Shown piece by piece: positions 1 through 9,453 of a stretch of 38,154 bases of DNA. The DNA lies in assembly GCA_028716265.1 (NCBI GenBank), contig JAQUQD010000023.1, positions 1 through 38,154 on the forward strand. The letters run 5' to 3'. Origin of the DNA: Bacteroidales bacterium (lineage in GTDB: Bacteria > Bacteroidota > Bacteroidia > Bacteroidales > JAGONC01). The position numbers and the translations under genes are program-made. Each line of letters begins with the position of its first letter. Positions within the stretch are counted from its first letter, which is position 1. A model generated the notes under the pieces. It was not told the DNA's origin, did no database searches, and saw nothing but the letters and a program-made list of their open reading frames with translations.

Positions 1-3000
1 GCTCATGTCGGCATTGCCTTCCTGGAAGGGGATATCCCACTGGATGGGCCATACGCGGACGCTGTCTGCTGGCATATCGTAACTCCCACGGGTGGCCAGC
101 GCCGAGGTGGTTTCGGCAGCAATGAAGTTTTGACCCGGAAACAATCCCGGAAACTGGGCGAAATTTTCCTCATGGTAGTTGTATCCGATCAGATCCAGTG
201 CTTTCGAACGGATAAGATAATTCTCCGGTTTTGGATCGTTACACGCAGCGGTGATGGGCCGGGTGTCATCCAGGTTCCTGACGATGGAGGCCAGTTCCCG
301 CGCGATCCTGGTTCCCGATGTATCCCACTGTTCCATGATCTCGTTGCCGATGCTCCAGATGAACACGCTGGGATGATTGCGGTCGCGCAGCACCAGATCC
401 TCCAGATCACGGCGATGCCACGCGTCAAAGTCATCACCGTAATCGAACGGTGTCTTATGGATTTTCCACATATCAAATGCCTCATCCATTACGATAAATC
501 CCATCCTGTCGCACAGGTCAAGCAGCTCAGGCGCGGGAGGATTGTGTGATGTCCGTATTCCATTGCATCCCATTCCCTTCAGTAGTTCAAGCTGCCGCTC
601 CAACCCGCGGGTGTTGATTGCGGCTCCCAGGCAACCCAGATCGTGATGATTACATACTCCTTTGATTTTGAATTGCTTACCATTCAATAAAAAGCCACGG
701 GAACTGTTAAATTCGAACGTCCGTATCCCAAAGGGAGTCATGTATTCGTCAAGGACCTGATCCCTGGAAAGTAATGTGGTGACGACCTGATACATCGTCG
801 GATCATCAACCGACCACAGTTTGGGATTGGTCACATCCAGGGTTTGTTTGACCTCACTGCCGGAAGTGCCGATCAGGATCCCGGGAGAGGTCACTTCGGA
901 TACCAGTTGGTTATTGTGATCGTAAATGCCTGACCTGACCGAGATCTTGACCGATGTGCCCGTGGTGTTACGGATCCGGGTGCTTATTTCGACTCTGGCA
1001 TTGTTTTCTGTCACCGATGGTGTTGTGACAAAGGTTCCCCAGTGGTCAACGGCGATCGTGCCCGTTTTTACGAGCCACACGTTCCTGTAGATCCCTGATC
1101 CGGAGTACCACCGGGAGTTTGGTTGTTGCGAGTTGTCAACCCGCACACTGATTACATTCGGCTCATTGCCGAACTGAAGGTGAGGAGTCAAATCATACCT
1201 GAACGAGGAATAACCGTATGGTCTTTTTCCCAGGTAATGGTCGTTGATCCAGACCTCTGCCATGCGGTACACTCCGTCGAATTCAATGTAGATGTTCTTT
1301 CCCCTGTCGGAGGGGGGAAGGTAAAACGTTTTCCGGTACCATCCGATACCACCGGGCAGGGCTCCTCCCCCCGGAGTGGCAGGATTTTTAATATCAAAAT
1401 CTCCTTCAATGCTCCAATCGTGTGGCAGGTTCAATGTTCTCCAGACTGAGTCATCAAAGGACACCGCTGATGCTGCAGGACGGTCTCCGGGATTGAATTT
1501 CCAGTCCCGGTTGAAACGATCCCTGGTTCGCATGGTGGAACCGGATATCGGCAAGGTATCAGGAAAAAAAGTCTTCCGGATGAATGCCATTTTTTTGAAA
1601 TAAAAGTCTTCCGGGAGTCCATGCCCACTCTCGGGGTAGACGATGTATTGTTTTTCAGATTTCACCTGGTTGTATGCAGCAAAGTTGATATGGGGCGGAC
1701 AGACATCGTCGGCGAGCCCGACTCCCATGATCATGGGTGCATTGATCCACCCTGCCAGGTTTTTAATGTCGATATAGCTGAGTGTGTTGTATACGTCTTC
1801 CCATGTTTCCTTTTTTTGTTCCACGACCAGGTTGATGAACTCATTCCCGGGCCAGGAGGCTATCTTGAAGTAATCTTCAAAGTCGGAAAGGAAGGGCACC
1901 TGGGGTGCGCAAGCCCTGATCCGGTTGTTGCACAGGGCCGCTGTTGCAAAGGTGAGCGCTCCTCCCTGGCTGGCACCTTCCACTGCCACCCTGGTGGTGT
2001 CTACCTCCGGCCGGGAGAAGAGGAAATCCACTCCGCGGACGCAATCCATGTAGCCTCCGCGGTAAATATACATCTCCTTATCATCAATGAAATGCTGCAG
2101 AAATCCAGGGAATCCCGGATTGACATGGTCTTTGCTGTTGCCATGGCCCCGGATATGAAGGCCGAATCCGATGAGGTCATCACCATAATCAACATATTCC
2201 GGGAGAATGACACTCGAGTATCCATGCACCTGCATTACTGCGGGATAGGTGCCCGGAGCGGCTGGCACCGAGTACCATCCGCGGATGAGGATATTGCCCA
2301 GCGACCGCATTTCAACCAGATATACGTTTCGCCGGGAGGTGCACAACGAGTCGATCCTGATCATGTTGAACCGGGGATCAACAGCCTTCAGCTCCCTTTT
2401 GGCGCGGGCCCAGTAGTCGTCAAAGTCCGGGCGCGGATCAGGTGGGCTGTAGATCTTTTCAGGCTCATACCCGAACATGAAGGATGTCTTCTTGGTAGAT
2501 GAAGCACCCTTCAGGCTTACGAAGACCTTGTAAAAACCGGGTTCCGGATTGGGAATAATGAAACTGACCGAAGCCTTTTTTTTGGTCTTCAGTTTTACGG
2601 CCTCTTCCTGGCTGAAAATATCCTCACTAAAGTCCGACACTACATGGATCCCGATCGTCCCTTCAAACGGCCGGTGCAAGGTATTGGTCAGGGTGATGAG
2701 GATGACCACATCCGAGGAGCCTTTCAGGATACGGTCCGGTTCAGTGAAGATAGGTTCGATCAGGATGTGTTCTGCCGGCCCGTGTGCGGTTAGGAGGATG
2801 GGCTCTCCGTATATGCCTCCGTCACCATTAAGGTCGAAGACCCTGACGGCCAGGGTATTGGGTTGATCCCACAAGATCTTTTCGGCAGGTATTGAATAAT
2901 TTCGGACAACATCCCATTGGGAGATGTAATTGGGTGGGAGTTCACCTGAGCCTGCCAGAAATTCACCATTCAGATAGGTGTAGTCCACATCGTCGATTTT

Positions 3001-3285
3001 TCCCAGCTGCAGCAAAAAGCCGCCGTATTCCTCGGCATCGGCCCTGCATGTCGACGGGATGACAAACGTGGCACGGTACCATGCAAAACCGTCATAACCC
3101 GGGAATCCCTGCCTTTCCCAGACCTCTCCGGGGGCAATGCTGTTCCATTCCGCATCATTCAGTGAAGGGGATGCCCATGACGGATCATCACCGGTTTTGA
3201 ATTTCCATTGCACGGGCAGCAGATCCTGGGCAAAACATTGGCTGGTGAAGGTCAGCACCAGTAACCAGTAGAGAAATCGTTTCAT
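1..3285 (-). CDS. AXE1-type acetyl esterase fused to GH2 glycosidase (partial at left edge)
   Basis: One uninterrupted frame of at least 1095 residues starts at 3285 and leaves the window without a stop. Order: signal peptide ending near Cys-Phe-Ala-Gln (residue 19); a GH2-like sugar-binding jelly roll (about 25-180); a linker; an AXE1/cephalosporin-C-deacetylase alpha/beta hydrolase (about 275-570) with HGY near 354, nucleophile Ser439 in GASQGG, an Asp in LADDVCPP (526/527) and His555 in ESGH; then a full GH2 start, LPHDWSIEGDF near 620, an Ig-like part, and a TIM barrel with acid/base Glu982 in IWSIGNE and nucleophile Glu1058 in AAETTSALATRG. It is the last visible gene of the PUL, 27 bp after GH31. 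The likely role is removing acetyl groups and cleaving a beta-glycoside (galactoside-like) from the same glycan, in the periplasm or at the surface. The fusion is direct observation; substrate is inference. Confidence 0.9.
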   Translation of the reverse strand, partial: MKRFLYWLLVLTFTSQCFAQDLLPVQWKFKTGDDPSWASPSLNDAEWNSIAPGEVWERQGFPGYDGFAWYRATFVIPSTCRADAEEYGGFLLQLGKIDDVDYTYLNGEFLAGSGELPPNYISQWDVVRNYSIPAEKILWDQPNTLAVRVFDLNGDGGIYGEPILLTAHGPAEHILIEPIFTEPDRILKGSSDVVILITLTNTLHRPFEGTIGIHVVSDFSEDIFSQEEAVKLKTKKKASVSFIIPNPEPGFYKVFVSLKGASSTKKTSFMFGYEPEKIYSPPDPRPDFDDYWARAKRELKAVDPRFNMIRIDSLCTSRRNVYLVEMRSLGNILIRGWYSVPAAPGTYPAVMQVHGYSSVILPEYVDYGDDLIGFGLHIRGHGNSKDHVNPGFPGFLQHFIDDKEMYIYRGGYMDCVRGVDFLFSRPEVDTTRVAVEGASQGGALTFATAALCNNRIRACAPQVPFLSDFEDYFKIASWPGNEFINLVVEQKKETWEDVYNTLSYIDIKNLAGWINAPMIMGVGLADDVCPPHINFAAYNQVKSEKQYIVYPESGHGLPEDFYFKKMAFIRKTFFPDTLPISGSTMRTRDRFNRDWKFNPGDRPAASAVSFDDSVWRTLNLPHDWSIEGDFDIKNPATPGGGALPGGIGWYRKTFYLPPSDRGKNIYIEFDGVYRMAEVWINDHYLGKRPYGYSSFRYDLTPHLQFGNEPNVISVRVDNSQQPNSRWYSGSGIYRNVWLVKTGTIAVDHWGTFVTTPSVTENNARVEISTRIRNTTGTSVKISVRSGIYDHNNQLVSEVTSPGILIGTSGSEVKQTLDVTNPKLWSVDDPTMYQVVTTLLSRDQVLDEYMTPFGIRTFEFNSSRGFLLNGKQFKIKGVCNHHDLGCLGAAINTRGLERQLELLKGMGCNGIRTSHNPPAPELLDLCDRMGFIVMDEAFDMWKIHKTPFDYGDDFDAWHRRDLEDLVLRDRNHPSVFIWSIGNEIMEQWDTSGTRIARELASIVRNLDDTRPITAACNDPKPENYLIRSKALDLIGYNYHEENFAQFPGLFPGQNFIAAETTSALATRGSYDMPADSVRVWPIQWDIPFQEGNADMS

Positions 3286-3312
3286 CGTGTTGTTATTTCG
3301 TAATATATTGAT

Positions 3313-6171
3313 TTACAGACTTGAAAGATCAATAATCTGTTCGGTGCCATCGTAGGTGATCACTTTGTCGGGCACTCCCGTGAGGTCCATTTTCTCCGGT
3401 TTCAGGGGGGTGACCACAATGACCTGAATGGTCCGGTTCCGGAGCATCCCTTCAAAAGCGCCCTCACAGCGGCCAATGGTCAGCATTTTCCGTGACTCGC
3501 TATAATGAAAGGGGATGGTCGCAAAAGCACCCTTTTCGTAGTTATAGTTGGTGTCTTCATCTTCATACAGGACAAATTGTCCGTCACGGCCGGTGAAGAC
3601 GAACAACGTGAGCGGGTCGGCCGGTTTCTCTCCGGTATACTGGATCTCAGGTCCCAGGGGAAGGATGGCTCCTTCCCTGACAAAGACCGGTATATGATCC
3701 AGGGGCGAGGGGACCATGATGGTTTGCCCTCCCGGGTAATGCATGCCCGTGAAGAAGTTGTACCAGCCGGTCCCGGCGGGCAGATATACTTCGCGGGAGC
3801 GCACCTTGTACGCGCATACCGGATTGATCAGCAATCCCTGTCCGAACATGTACTGATCCCTGATATCGAGCACACGGGGATCTGCGCCGAAGTCCATGGC
3901 CAGCGGTCGCATCATGGTGTAGTCGTTGAGCCATGTATGACCGGCAAGGGAGTAAATATACGGCATTAGCCTGTAGCGCAGGTAGTTGAATTTCACCATG
4001 GCCTGGTAGGCAGGATGGTCGGCGGGCGCGGTATGGTAGATCTCCCGGTAGGGGTATTGTCCATGCGAGCGGAATATGGGGACAAAGGCTCCAAACTGGT
4101 GCCAGCGTGTCATGAGCTCCCTCCACTCTTCCAGCGTTTCCCCCGCAGCGTCGTAAAACCGGCTTTCCACGGCAAAACCACCGATGTCCATAGTCCAATA
4201 AGGGATCCCGGATATGCAGAAGTTCAGTCCGCAGGGGATCTGGGCGGCCATGTCGTGCCAGCGGGCGGCTATGTCGCCGCTCCAGTTGGAAGCTGCGTAT
4301 CGCTGCAGGCCGGCAAAGGCGGAGCGGGTAAGGATGTATACCCGCTGACCGGGATTGACGCGGCGCTGGCCCTCATATACGGCCTGCGATTGGCCGAGAG
4401 AATAGGCGTTGAAGTACATTGCTGCAGGACCCAGTGCAGTGGGATCCATCAGCGACTTGCGCTCGTCCATGGGAAGATTGGAACAGATATCCGGCTCGGT
4501 GGCATCCAGCCACCATGCGTCCACCCCCTTGCTGTAAATGCTCGTGTTGATCTGCTCCCAGAAAGCATTCTGCGCCTCCGTGTTGTATGCGTCATAAAAC
4601 GTGGAGACATATCCCAGCCAGTCTTTCCTGTCCTTCTCGATATTGAGCTTGTATAGCCAGCCACGACTGTCCATGGCTTCATAGTTGGCTGTCCCTTTAT
4701 AATATTTCGGCCATACCGAGATCATCAGGTGGGTATTCAGCGAATCGTGCAGGGTGGCCATCATTCCTGCCGGATCCGGGAACCGTGAAGCCTCAAACGC
4801 ATGATCGCCCCATTTGTCGATGGGCCAGTACTGCCAGTCAAGGACAATGTTGTCGATCGGTATCCCGCGTTTCCTGTATTCCCGGACCACCCCTAGCAGT
4901 TCTTCCTGTGTCTGGTACCGCTCGCGGCTCTGCCAGAATCCCAGGGCCCATTTGGGCATCATCACGGCCTTCCCGGTAAGGGTACGGTAACCGCTGATCA
5001 CATCATCCAGGTTCTGTCCGGCAATGAAATAGTAGTCGATCTGGTCAGCCACCTCCGAGGTAAAGGTGATCCGGTTTTGCTCGGCGGCCGGCAAAGGGGA
5101 AAGATGTTTCAGTGCGATGAACGATTCTCCGCCGTCGGGGATCCAGTCGATCTTCAGGGAATAGCGTTTACCTGCTTCCATCGGCAGATCGAACCGGTTG
5201 GAGCAGGTGTTCCAGCATTGGCGCCAGCGATCGTACAGAAGGACTCCGCCGATCCATAACCTGGCATAGCCCGCCGAGGTGAAGATGAACTTGTGTACGC
5301 CCGGTTCTTTTGCCTCCATGGCTCCTTCCCAGACAACAGCCCCTTCCCCCAGGTTGAATCCTTCGGGCAATTTCACCAGGTCGGGGATGAACTGGTAATT
5401 GATCTCTTGTTCCTTTCGTGTTGTAAAAACTTTTGTCGTATCGTTCCTGTCCGTATAGATGGCCGTAAGCCCTCCCTCTGCCCCGTCTTTGTCATACAGC
5501 TTCAGTCCTGACAATTCCTGCGGCTCACGTGCGTCACCGAATTTGGTCCTGGAATAATTATCCCACAGGATACCATAGTTCTTTGTGGAAACCAGGAAGG
5601 GAACAATTGCCTGGGTGTTGTACTGGAAGAGATCGGCATCCTTTCCTTTCAGGTTCATGTAGCCGGTCTGGTTGGATCCCAGCCCGTACAGGGATTCGTC
5701 GCCGGGGGACTCGAACTGCTGCCGGATGGACAGGTAGTTCTTATTATTTAGCGACACGGTTTCAAAAGACTTCCCGCCTCCCTGCTTTTCGGCAAGGTAT
5801 ACGTTTCCCGCGGGATCGCAAAAGATGACTTCTCCGGTTGCCGGCTCTATCCGGGCCTGCAAAGCGGAAGTTTTCAGCATGATCCCACCTTCCTGTTCCA
5901 CGATGTCAAAGCCGGTGGCAGATGACAGCGTATCCAGTATGATAAGGCTTTTTGCCCCGCTGAACGCATCATCGGGCAGGGCAGTAACACGAATGATGTG
6001 ATCCCTGATCACCTGAAGCCTGACGGCATGGGCGGGCTGGTTTTCAGTTTTCTTAACGTGGATGATCAGTCCGTCGGGGATCTTTTCATAAGATGCTTTC
6101 TGACAGGAGATTATAAAGAAAGGAATGGTAAGGATGATAAAATAATGAAGGATGGCGCTTATGCTTTTCAT
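3313..6171 (-). CDS. GH31 alpha-xylosidase-like lipoprotein with PA14 insert
   Basis: 952 residues. The N-terminus is a lipoprotein signal (hydrophobic stretch, then IIS-Cys23), so the enzyme is probably membrane anchored. A GH31 N-terminal beta-sandwich is interrupted by a PA14 domain (about 255-375), an architecture known from xyloglucan-active alpha-xylosidases. The barrel carries the family signatures: nucleophile Asp556 in WWLDATEPD and acid/base Asp633 in SNWSGDIAARW. The C-terminal beta domains follow. The start codon lies one base from the stop of the upstream GH-A gene, so the two are almost certainly cotranscribed. Expected reaction: removal of non-reducing alpha-linked xylose (or glucose) from oligosaccharides. 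Family and catalytic residues are clear; alpha-xylosidase rather than alpha-glucosidase is inferred from the PA14 domain and the neighbourhood. Confidence 0.92.
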   Translation of the reverse strand: MKSISAILHYFIILTIPFFIISCQKASYEKIPDGLIIHVKKTENQPAHAVRLQVIRDHIIRVTALPDDAFSGAKSLIILDTLSSATGFDIVEQEGGIMLKTSALQARIEPATGEVIFCDPAGNVYLAEKQGGGKSFETVSLNNKNYLSIRQQFESPGDESLYGLGSNQTGYMNLKGKDADLFQYNTQAIVPFLVSTKNYGILWDNYSRTKFGDAREPQELSGLKLYDKDGAEGGLTAIYTDRNDTTKVFTTRKEQEINYQFIPDLVKLPEGFNLGEGAVVWEGAMEAKEPGVHKFIFTSAGYARLWIGGVLLYDRWRQCWNTCSNRFDLPMEAGKRYSLKIDWIPDGGESFIALKHLSPLPAAEQNRITFTSEVADQIDYYFIAGQNLDDVISGYRTLTGKAVMMPKWALGFWQSRERYQTQEELLGVVREYRKRGIPIDNIVLDWQYWPIDKWGDHAFEASRFPDPAGMMATLHDSLNTHLMISVWPKYYKGTANYEAMDSRGWLYKLNIEKDRKDWLGYVSTFYDAYNTEAQNAFWEQINTSIYSKGVDAWWLDATEPDICSNLPMDERKSLMDPTALGPAAMYFNAYSLGQSQAVYEGQRRVNPGQRVYILTRSAFAGLQRYAASNWSGDIAARWHDMAAQIPCGLNFCISGIPYWTMDIGGFAVESRFYDAAGETLEEWRELMTRWHQFGAFVPIFRSHGQYPYREIYHTAPADHPAYQAMVKFNYLRYRLMPYIYSLAGHTWLNDYTMMRPLAMDFGADPRVLDIRDQYMFGQGLLINPVCAYKVRSREVYLPAGTGWYNFFTGMHYPGGQTIMVPSPLDHIPVFVREGAILPLGPEIQYTGEKPADPLTLFVFTGRDGQFVLYEDEDTNYNYEKGAFATIPFHYSESRKMLTIGRCEGAFEGMLRNRTIQVIVVTPLKPEKMDLTGVPDKVITYDGTEQIIDLSSL

Positions 6172-6172
6172 A

Positions 6173-8098
6173 TCAGTAAATCATCAGTTTTTTGGTAAAT
6201 AGTGTGTCTTTACCTGTGAAAACACACAGGTACAATCCGGGTGTCAATGGGATCGGGTACTCCCTTTCCAGTTCCTCACCCCTTCTGCAAAGATAAACAT
6301 ATAGGATTCTCCCACCCATATCGCTGATTGTTAATTTATTAATGTTAGTTGGGACCCCGCTGATCTGGAAGTGGCCGTGAACGGGATTGGGAGAGAGGAC
6401 AATGGAATCAGCGGGTAGCAGCGGAGGGATCCCGGCGATGTCCTCGTTGATGACCAGTTCCTTGTTACCCGGTTCCACCAGGATGAACGTGGTGGAGTAA
6501 CGCGGTAGTTTGATTTTGATCTCTTCACCAATAAGACTGGATAGCGCCTCAATAGATTCATAGTTGCCGGGACCGCCTGCCACGCCAGGATTGCCAATAT
6601 CGTTTACGAAAACCTTTCGTGAGAAATCTTTTCCGTCCCCTGTCAGCGTATACGTGTAATACCGGTCTCCGAACCCAAAATCCTGGATGTTCAGCCGCGT
6701 CACAATATCGTATGTGGCCTTGTTTACCATGGTGACAGCCACCTGTCCTGACGAAAACGCTGTTGGGTAGGCCACCACGTTGGTATCTCCCCGTTGCGTC
6801 ATGTTCAGCAGGACATCACCTGTGAACCGGCGCTGATAATACAGGTGGTAAAAAGCAGGCCTCGGTGCGTACTGGACAACTCCGGGCTCGTTGCCGTATG
6901 AGTACATTCCGTGGTCGTTGCCGTTGTCCCAGCCATTGGCCAGGTCCCAGCGCAGAGCGGCGCCGTAGCCGGTTTTCATTGCCTCACCGGTCACCAGCAC
7001 GGCGTGCATGCCGTTGGCATGCGAAACGGGCTGGTTGGAGCCGACGGCAAAGATATTATATTCCGTCAGCGCCACCGGCAGGTGGGGCATGCCTGCTTTA
7101 TCCACTTCGGCATAGACGTATTCCTTGAATTTGCCGGTACGCCTGTATGAATTCAGGATCGTTGCGATGGCTGAGTTCTGGTTCCAGGGAGTAAAGTAAC
7201 TGTGCACGACATAAAAGTCGGCCTTATCGCCTGCGCTGGCAGCCACATCCCTGTTCCACGTTGAATTTTCCCAGCTGTACGCATCCAGCATCACCACGCC
7301 GATACGGATATCCAGGCCGAGCTCCGCCGCAGCCATCTTCATGCTGTCGATGAATACCCGGCAATGTTGTCCGTAGAGTGTCCCGTTGATGTATTCCGGC
7401 TGGCCGTCCTGGTTCAGTTCCGTGTCGATGCGGTAGCCGGCTTCCCAGTTTCCGTAGACCTCGTTGCCGATCTCCCAGAATTTGGTGCGGCCGTTGTCGT
7501 ACCGGACCCAGTCGGCTGCCATGTGCGCTGCTGTGGCTACGGGTGCAGGGCCGGTACCATAACGGGCATATCCGTAATTGACGGTCAGCATGCCGGTCAC
7601 ATTCGTTTGATAGAGGATCCGGTAAAAGGAATCGATGTGCATGGTCCAGCTTTCCCAGGAATTGGGGCGTATGCCATACCAGGGTTGAAAGGGCTTATCG
7701 CGGCCGGCCAGTGTGTCCGGGATATCCACGGGCCGGTCATCGGTGACTCTGTTCCAGAAAAACTCATCCGATACGGAGCCGGCTGGCCCCCGCAACACAC
7801 CCATACGCCGGTCCCGGATGTGCTTCATCAGGAGTGTGTCGTCGGACATGCAGCCGGTCCACAGGTTTGCATTGTCGCCGAACAGATAGGCTGGCACACA
7901 GGTGAGGGTGTCATGGAAAAGCACTTTCAGCGACGCTTTCACTGGTTCCGTGGTTTGATCTTTGTCAGTATACGGCGGGCTGGAGAAGACCGCCGGCCTC
8001 CATTCGTTCAGGAAAAAGCCCTGGTCCTGTCCCAATACCCCGGCCATATTTACAGCGAGCAGCAGGGAAATGATGAATAATGGGTGTGGTCTTTTCAT
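6173..8098 (-). CDS. Secreted clan GH-A glycoside hydrolase with T9SS sorting domain
   Basis: 641 residues with a signal peptide ending near GVLGQ. The central TIM-barrel-like region has a clan GH-A acid/base signature, KFWEIGNEVYG (Glu213), and a likely nucleophile, ALTEYN (Glu346). This is reminiscent of arabinofuranosidase-type families (GH51/GH39 region of sequence space), but I cannot fix the family. A beta-sandwich follows, then a type A T9SS C-terminal domain from about residue 555 (SPNPVHGHFQISG, ending in KKLMIY), so the enzyme is probably exported and anchored at the cell surface. It is the first gene after the intergenic terminator at about 8.3 kb and is followed with a one-base gap by the GH31 gene. 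Likely an endo- or side-chain-acting enzyme of the PUL. Confidence 0.8.
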   Translation of the reverse strand: MKRPHPLFIISLLLAVNMAGVLGQDQGFFLNEWRPAVFSSPPYTDKDQTTEPVKASLKVLFHDTLTCVPAYLFGDNANLWTGCMSDDTLLMKHIRDRRMGVLRGPAGSVSDEFFWNRVTDDRPVDIPDTLAGRDKPFQPWYGIRPNSWESWTMHIDSFYRILYQTNVTGMLTVNYGYARYGTGPAPVATAAHMAADWVRYDNGRTKFWEIGNEVYGNWEAGYRIDTELNQDGQPEYINGTLYGQHCRVFIDSMKMAAAELGLDIRIGVVMLDAYSWENSTWNRDVAASAGDKADFYVVHSYFTPWNQNSAIATILNSYRRTGKFKEYVYAEVDKAGMPHLPVALTEYNIFAVGSNQPVSHANGMHAVLVTGEAMKTGYGAALRWDLANGWDNGNDHGMYSYGNEPGVVQYAPRPAFYHLYYQRRFTGDVLLNMTQRGDTNVVAYPTAFSSGQVAVTMVNKATYDIVTRLNIQDFGFGDRYYTYTLTGDGKDFSRKVFVNDIGNPGVAGGPGNYESIEALSSLIGEEIKIKLPRYSTTFILVEPGNKELVINEDIAGIPPLLPADSIVLSPNPVHGHFQISGVPTNINKLTISDMGGRILYVYLCRRGEELEREYPIPLTPGLYLCVFTGKDTLFTKKLMIY

Positions 8099-8155
8099 GT
8101 TCGTTATGAATGTACCCCTAAGGCTGTGTCAAAATGCATGATTTTTTATTAAACA

Positions 8156-8226
8156 ACGGAGATCACTGAGGAATGCGAATAACACAGAGGGATGATAACG
8201 AGTCATTTAAACTTCGTGATCTCCGT
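8156..8226. repeat. Intergenic imperfect palindrome (CTCCGTG-type repeat)
   Basis: In the 287-bp gap between the surface lipoprotein and the GH-A gene, ACGGAGATCAC (8156-8166) is matched exactly by its inverse GTGATCTCCGT (8216-8226). It is followed by more CTCCGTG-like words up to about 8250. It looks like a dispersed intergenic repeat rather than a gene. I see no coding sequence or clear promoter in 8099-8300. Confidence 0.5.
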
Positions 8227-8306
8227 GAATCCTCCGTGCACTCCGAGGTTAAATTGTATTTTTTATGCACCCTCTGGGTAAAATGGGTAAAATTCCCCAA
8301 ATGAAT

Positions 8307-8353
8307 AAAAAAAAGCCTGGTCCGATGCTCCGTTGCCTTTGCATGAACCAGGC
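8307..8353 (-). terminator. Rho-independent-like terminator after the susC-susD-lipoprotein unit
   Basis: Reading the minus strand after the lipoprotein stop, GCCTGGT (complement of 8347-8353) pairs with ACCAGGC (complement of 8315-8321) over a long, partly structured loop, and is followed at once by eight T. It would end or attenuate transcription before the glycosidase genes, giving more SusC/D than enzyme. Confidence 0.65.
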
Positions 8354-8385
8354 AGCCAACCAGTCAACCTAAAACTGAGTCGTCA

Positions 8386-9435
8386 TTATTCTTTAATAAA
8401 TACAATGTTGTCGAAATAGACCGTATGACCTTCCTCGTACATCTGGAATGTAATGTTGTTCACTGCAGTCTTGTCGATGGTCGGATAGTCGATGAGCAGA
8501 TCGTACTTGTAATAGGTCCAGACGTTGGCCGGTATGACCACATCCACTTTCTGATCCTGCCAGTTGATCCAGAACTGCATTTTCTTTTCCACATCGGCTC
8601 CCTTGATCCAGAAGGTGAAGTAGCGGTATTCGGTCACATTGATAGATCCACCGTTTCCGAGCTGCAGTCCTCCCCAGGTTCCTGCGGGGTCATATGCAGC
8701 TTTCATGGAGCTGGTTCCGGTCACCACGTAATCGGATGAAGGCTCGAATGTACCGCCCCACGACCAGCTCTCAAAACCGTTCATCAGCGCGTCCGTGAAG
8801 ACGGGCAAGGCTTTGTCGATATTAATGAAGATCAGGTCGGTGGTCCTGTCCCCGGCAGGGCTGGTCAGTACCAGCCTGCATTTGGTCAGTTCAGTGGAGG
8901 GCATTTTGATGACCGCGGTATTCAGGGAGGAGGACACGATCTGTGCTTCGTCTGTACTGCCTTCGAGAACCACCTTTGAACAGACGTCAAGGTTGTTGCC
9001 GCTGAGTGTAATGGTGCTTCCTGACTGAAAATCGGTCGGGAAGGCGCTGTTCACGATGGAGTAGGCCAGCACGTCAAATGGCACGGTCAGCGTCTTGCCG
9101 TCCACATTGGTAAGGATGATGTTTTGCTGACCGCGGAAGGCTGTATCGGGAACGCGGAACAGGATGCTGGTTTCGGTGTTCAGGTTCGGGTTGATGACAG
9201 CCGATGCGTTATTCAGGTCGAAGACAATGCTCACCATCTGACCAAGACCCTGGCCCCTGAGGGTTAGCATCGTTGTGGTCGGACCTGCCGTTGGGGCTAT
9301 GGATTCAAAGACCGGCGTCCCGGCAGGGACATCGGGGCTTCCGTCCGTATCCTTTTTGCAACCGCTGAAGATCCACACCGTGCTGAGCATGATGAGGAGC
9401 AGTGCTGAAATTGTGGTTACAGATATCTTTTTCAT
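8386..9435 (-). CDS. Surface glycan-binding lipoprotein with IPT/TIG domains (SusE/F position)
   Basis: 349 residues. A lipoprotein signal ends at Ser-Gly-Cys26. Two IPT/TIG-like immunoglobulin folds follow (about 45-125 and 130-205; for example the pattern PTAGPTTTMLTLRGQGLG), then a C-terminal beta-sandwich of about 140 residues rich in Trp and Tyr (ESWSWGGTFEPSSDYVVTG, TFWIKGADVEKKMQFWINW) that looks like a carbohydrate-binding module. It starts 18 bp after susD and is followed by a terminator. In such loci the gene after susD usually encodes a surface glycan-binding protein that captures polysaccharide for the SusCD complex. The role is inferred from position and architecture; the ligand is unknown. 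Confidence 0.8.
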   Translation of the reverse strand: MKKISVTTISALLLIMLSTVWIFSGCKKDTDGSPDVPAGTPVFESIAPTAGPTTTMLTLRGQGLGQMVSIVFDLNNASAVINPNLNTETSILFRVPDTAFRGQQNIILTNVDGKTLTVPFDVLAYSIVNSAFPTDFQSGSTITLSGNNLDVCSKVVLEGSTDEAQIVSSSLNTAVIKMPSTELTKCRLVLTSPAGDRTTDLIFINIDKALPVFTDALMNGFESWSWGGTFEPSSDYVVTGTSSMKAAYDPAGTWGGLQLGNGGSINVTEYRYFTFWIKGADVEKKMQFWINWQDQKVDVVIPANVWTYYKYDLLIDYPTIDKTAVNNITFQMYEEGHTVYFDNIVFIKE

Positions 9436-9453
9436 AGGGTATGCGTTTTAAGA

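Noticed and set aside
189..485. Minus-strand frame overlapping the GH2 domain
   Set aside because: It is a shadow of the GH2 coding frame, which carries the catalytic motif IWSIGNE here.
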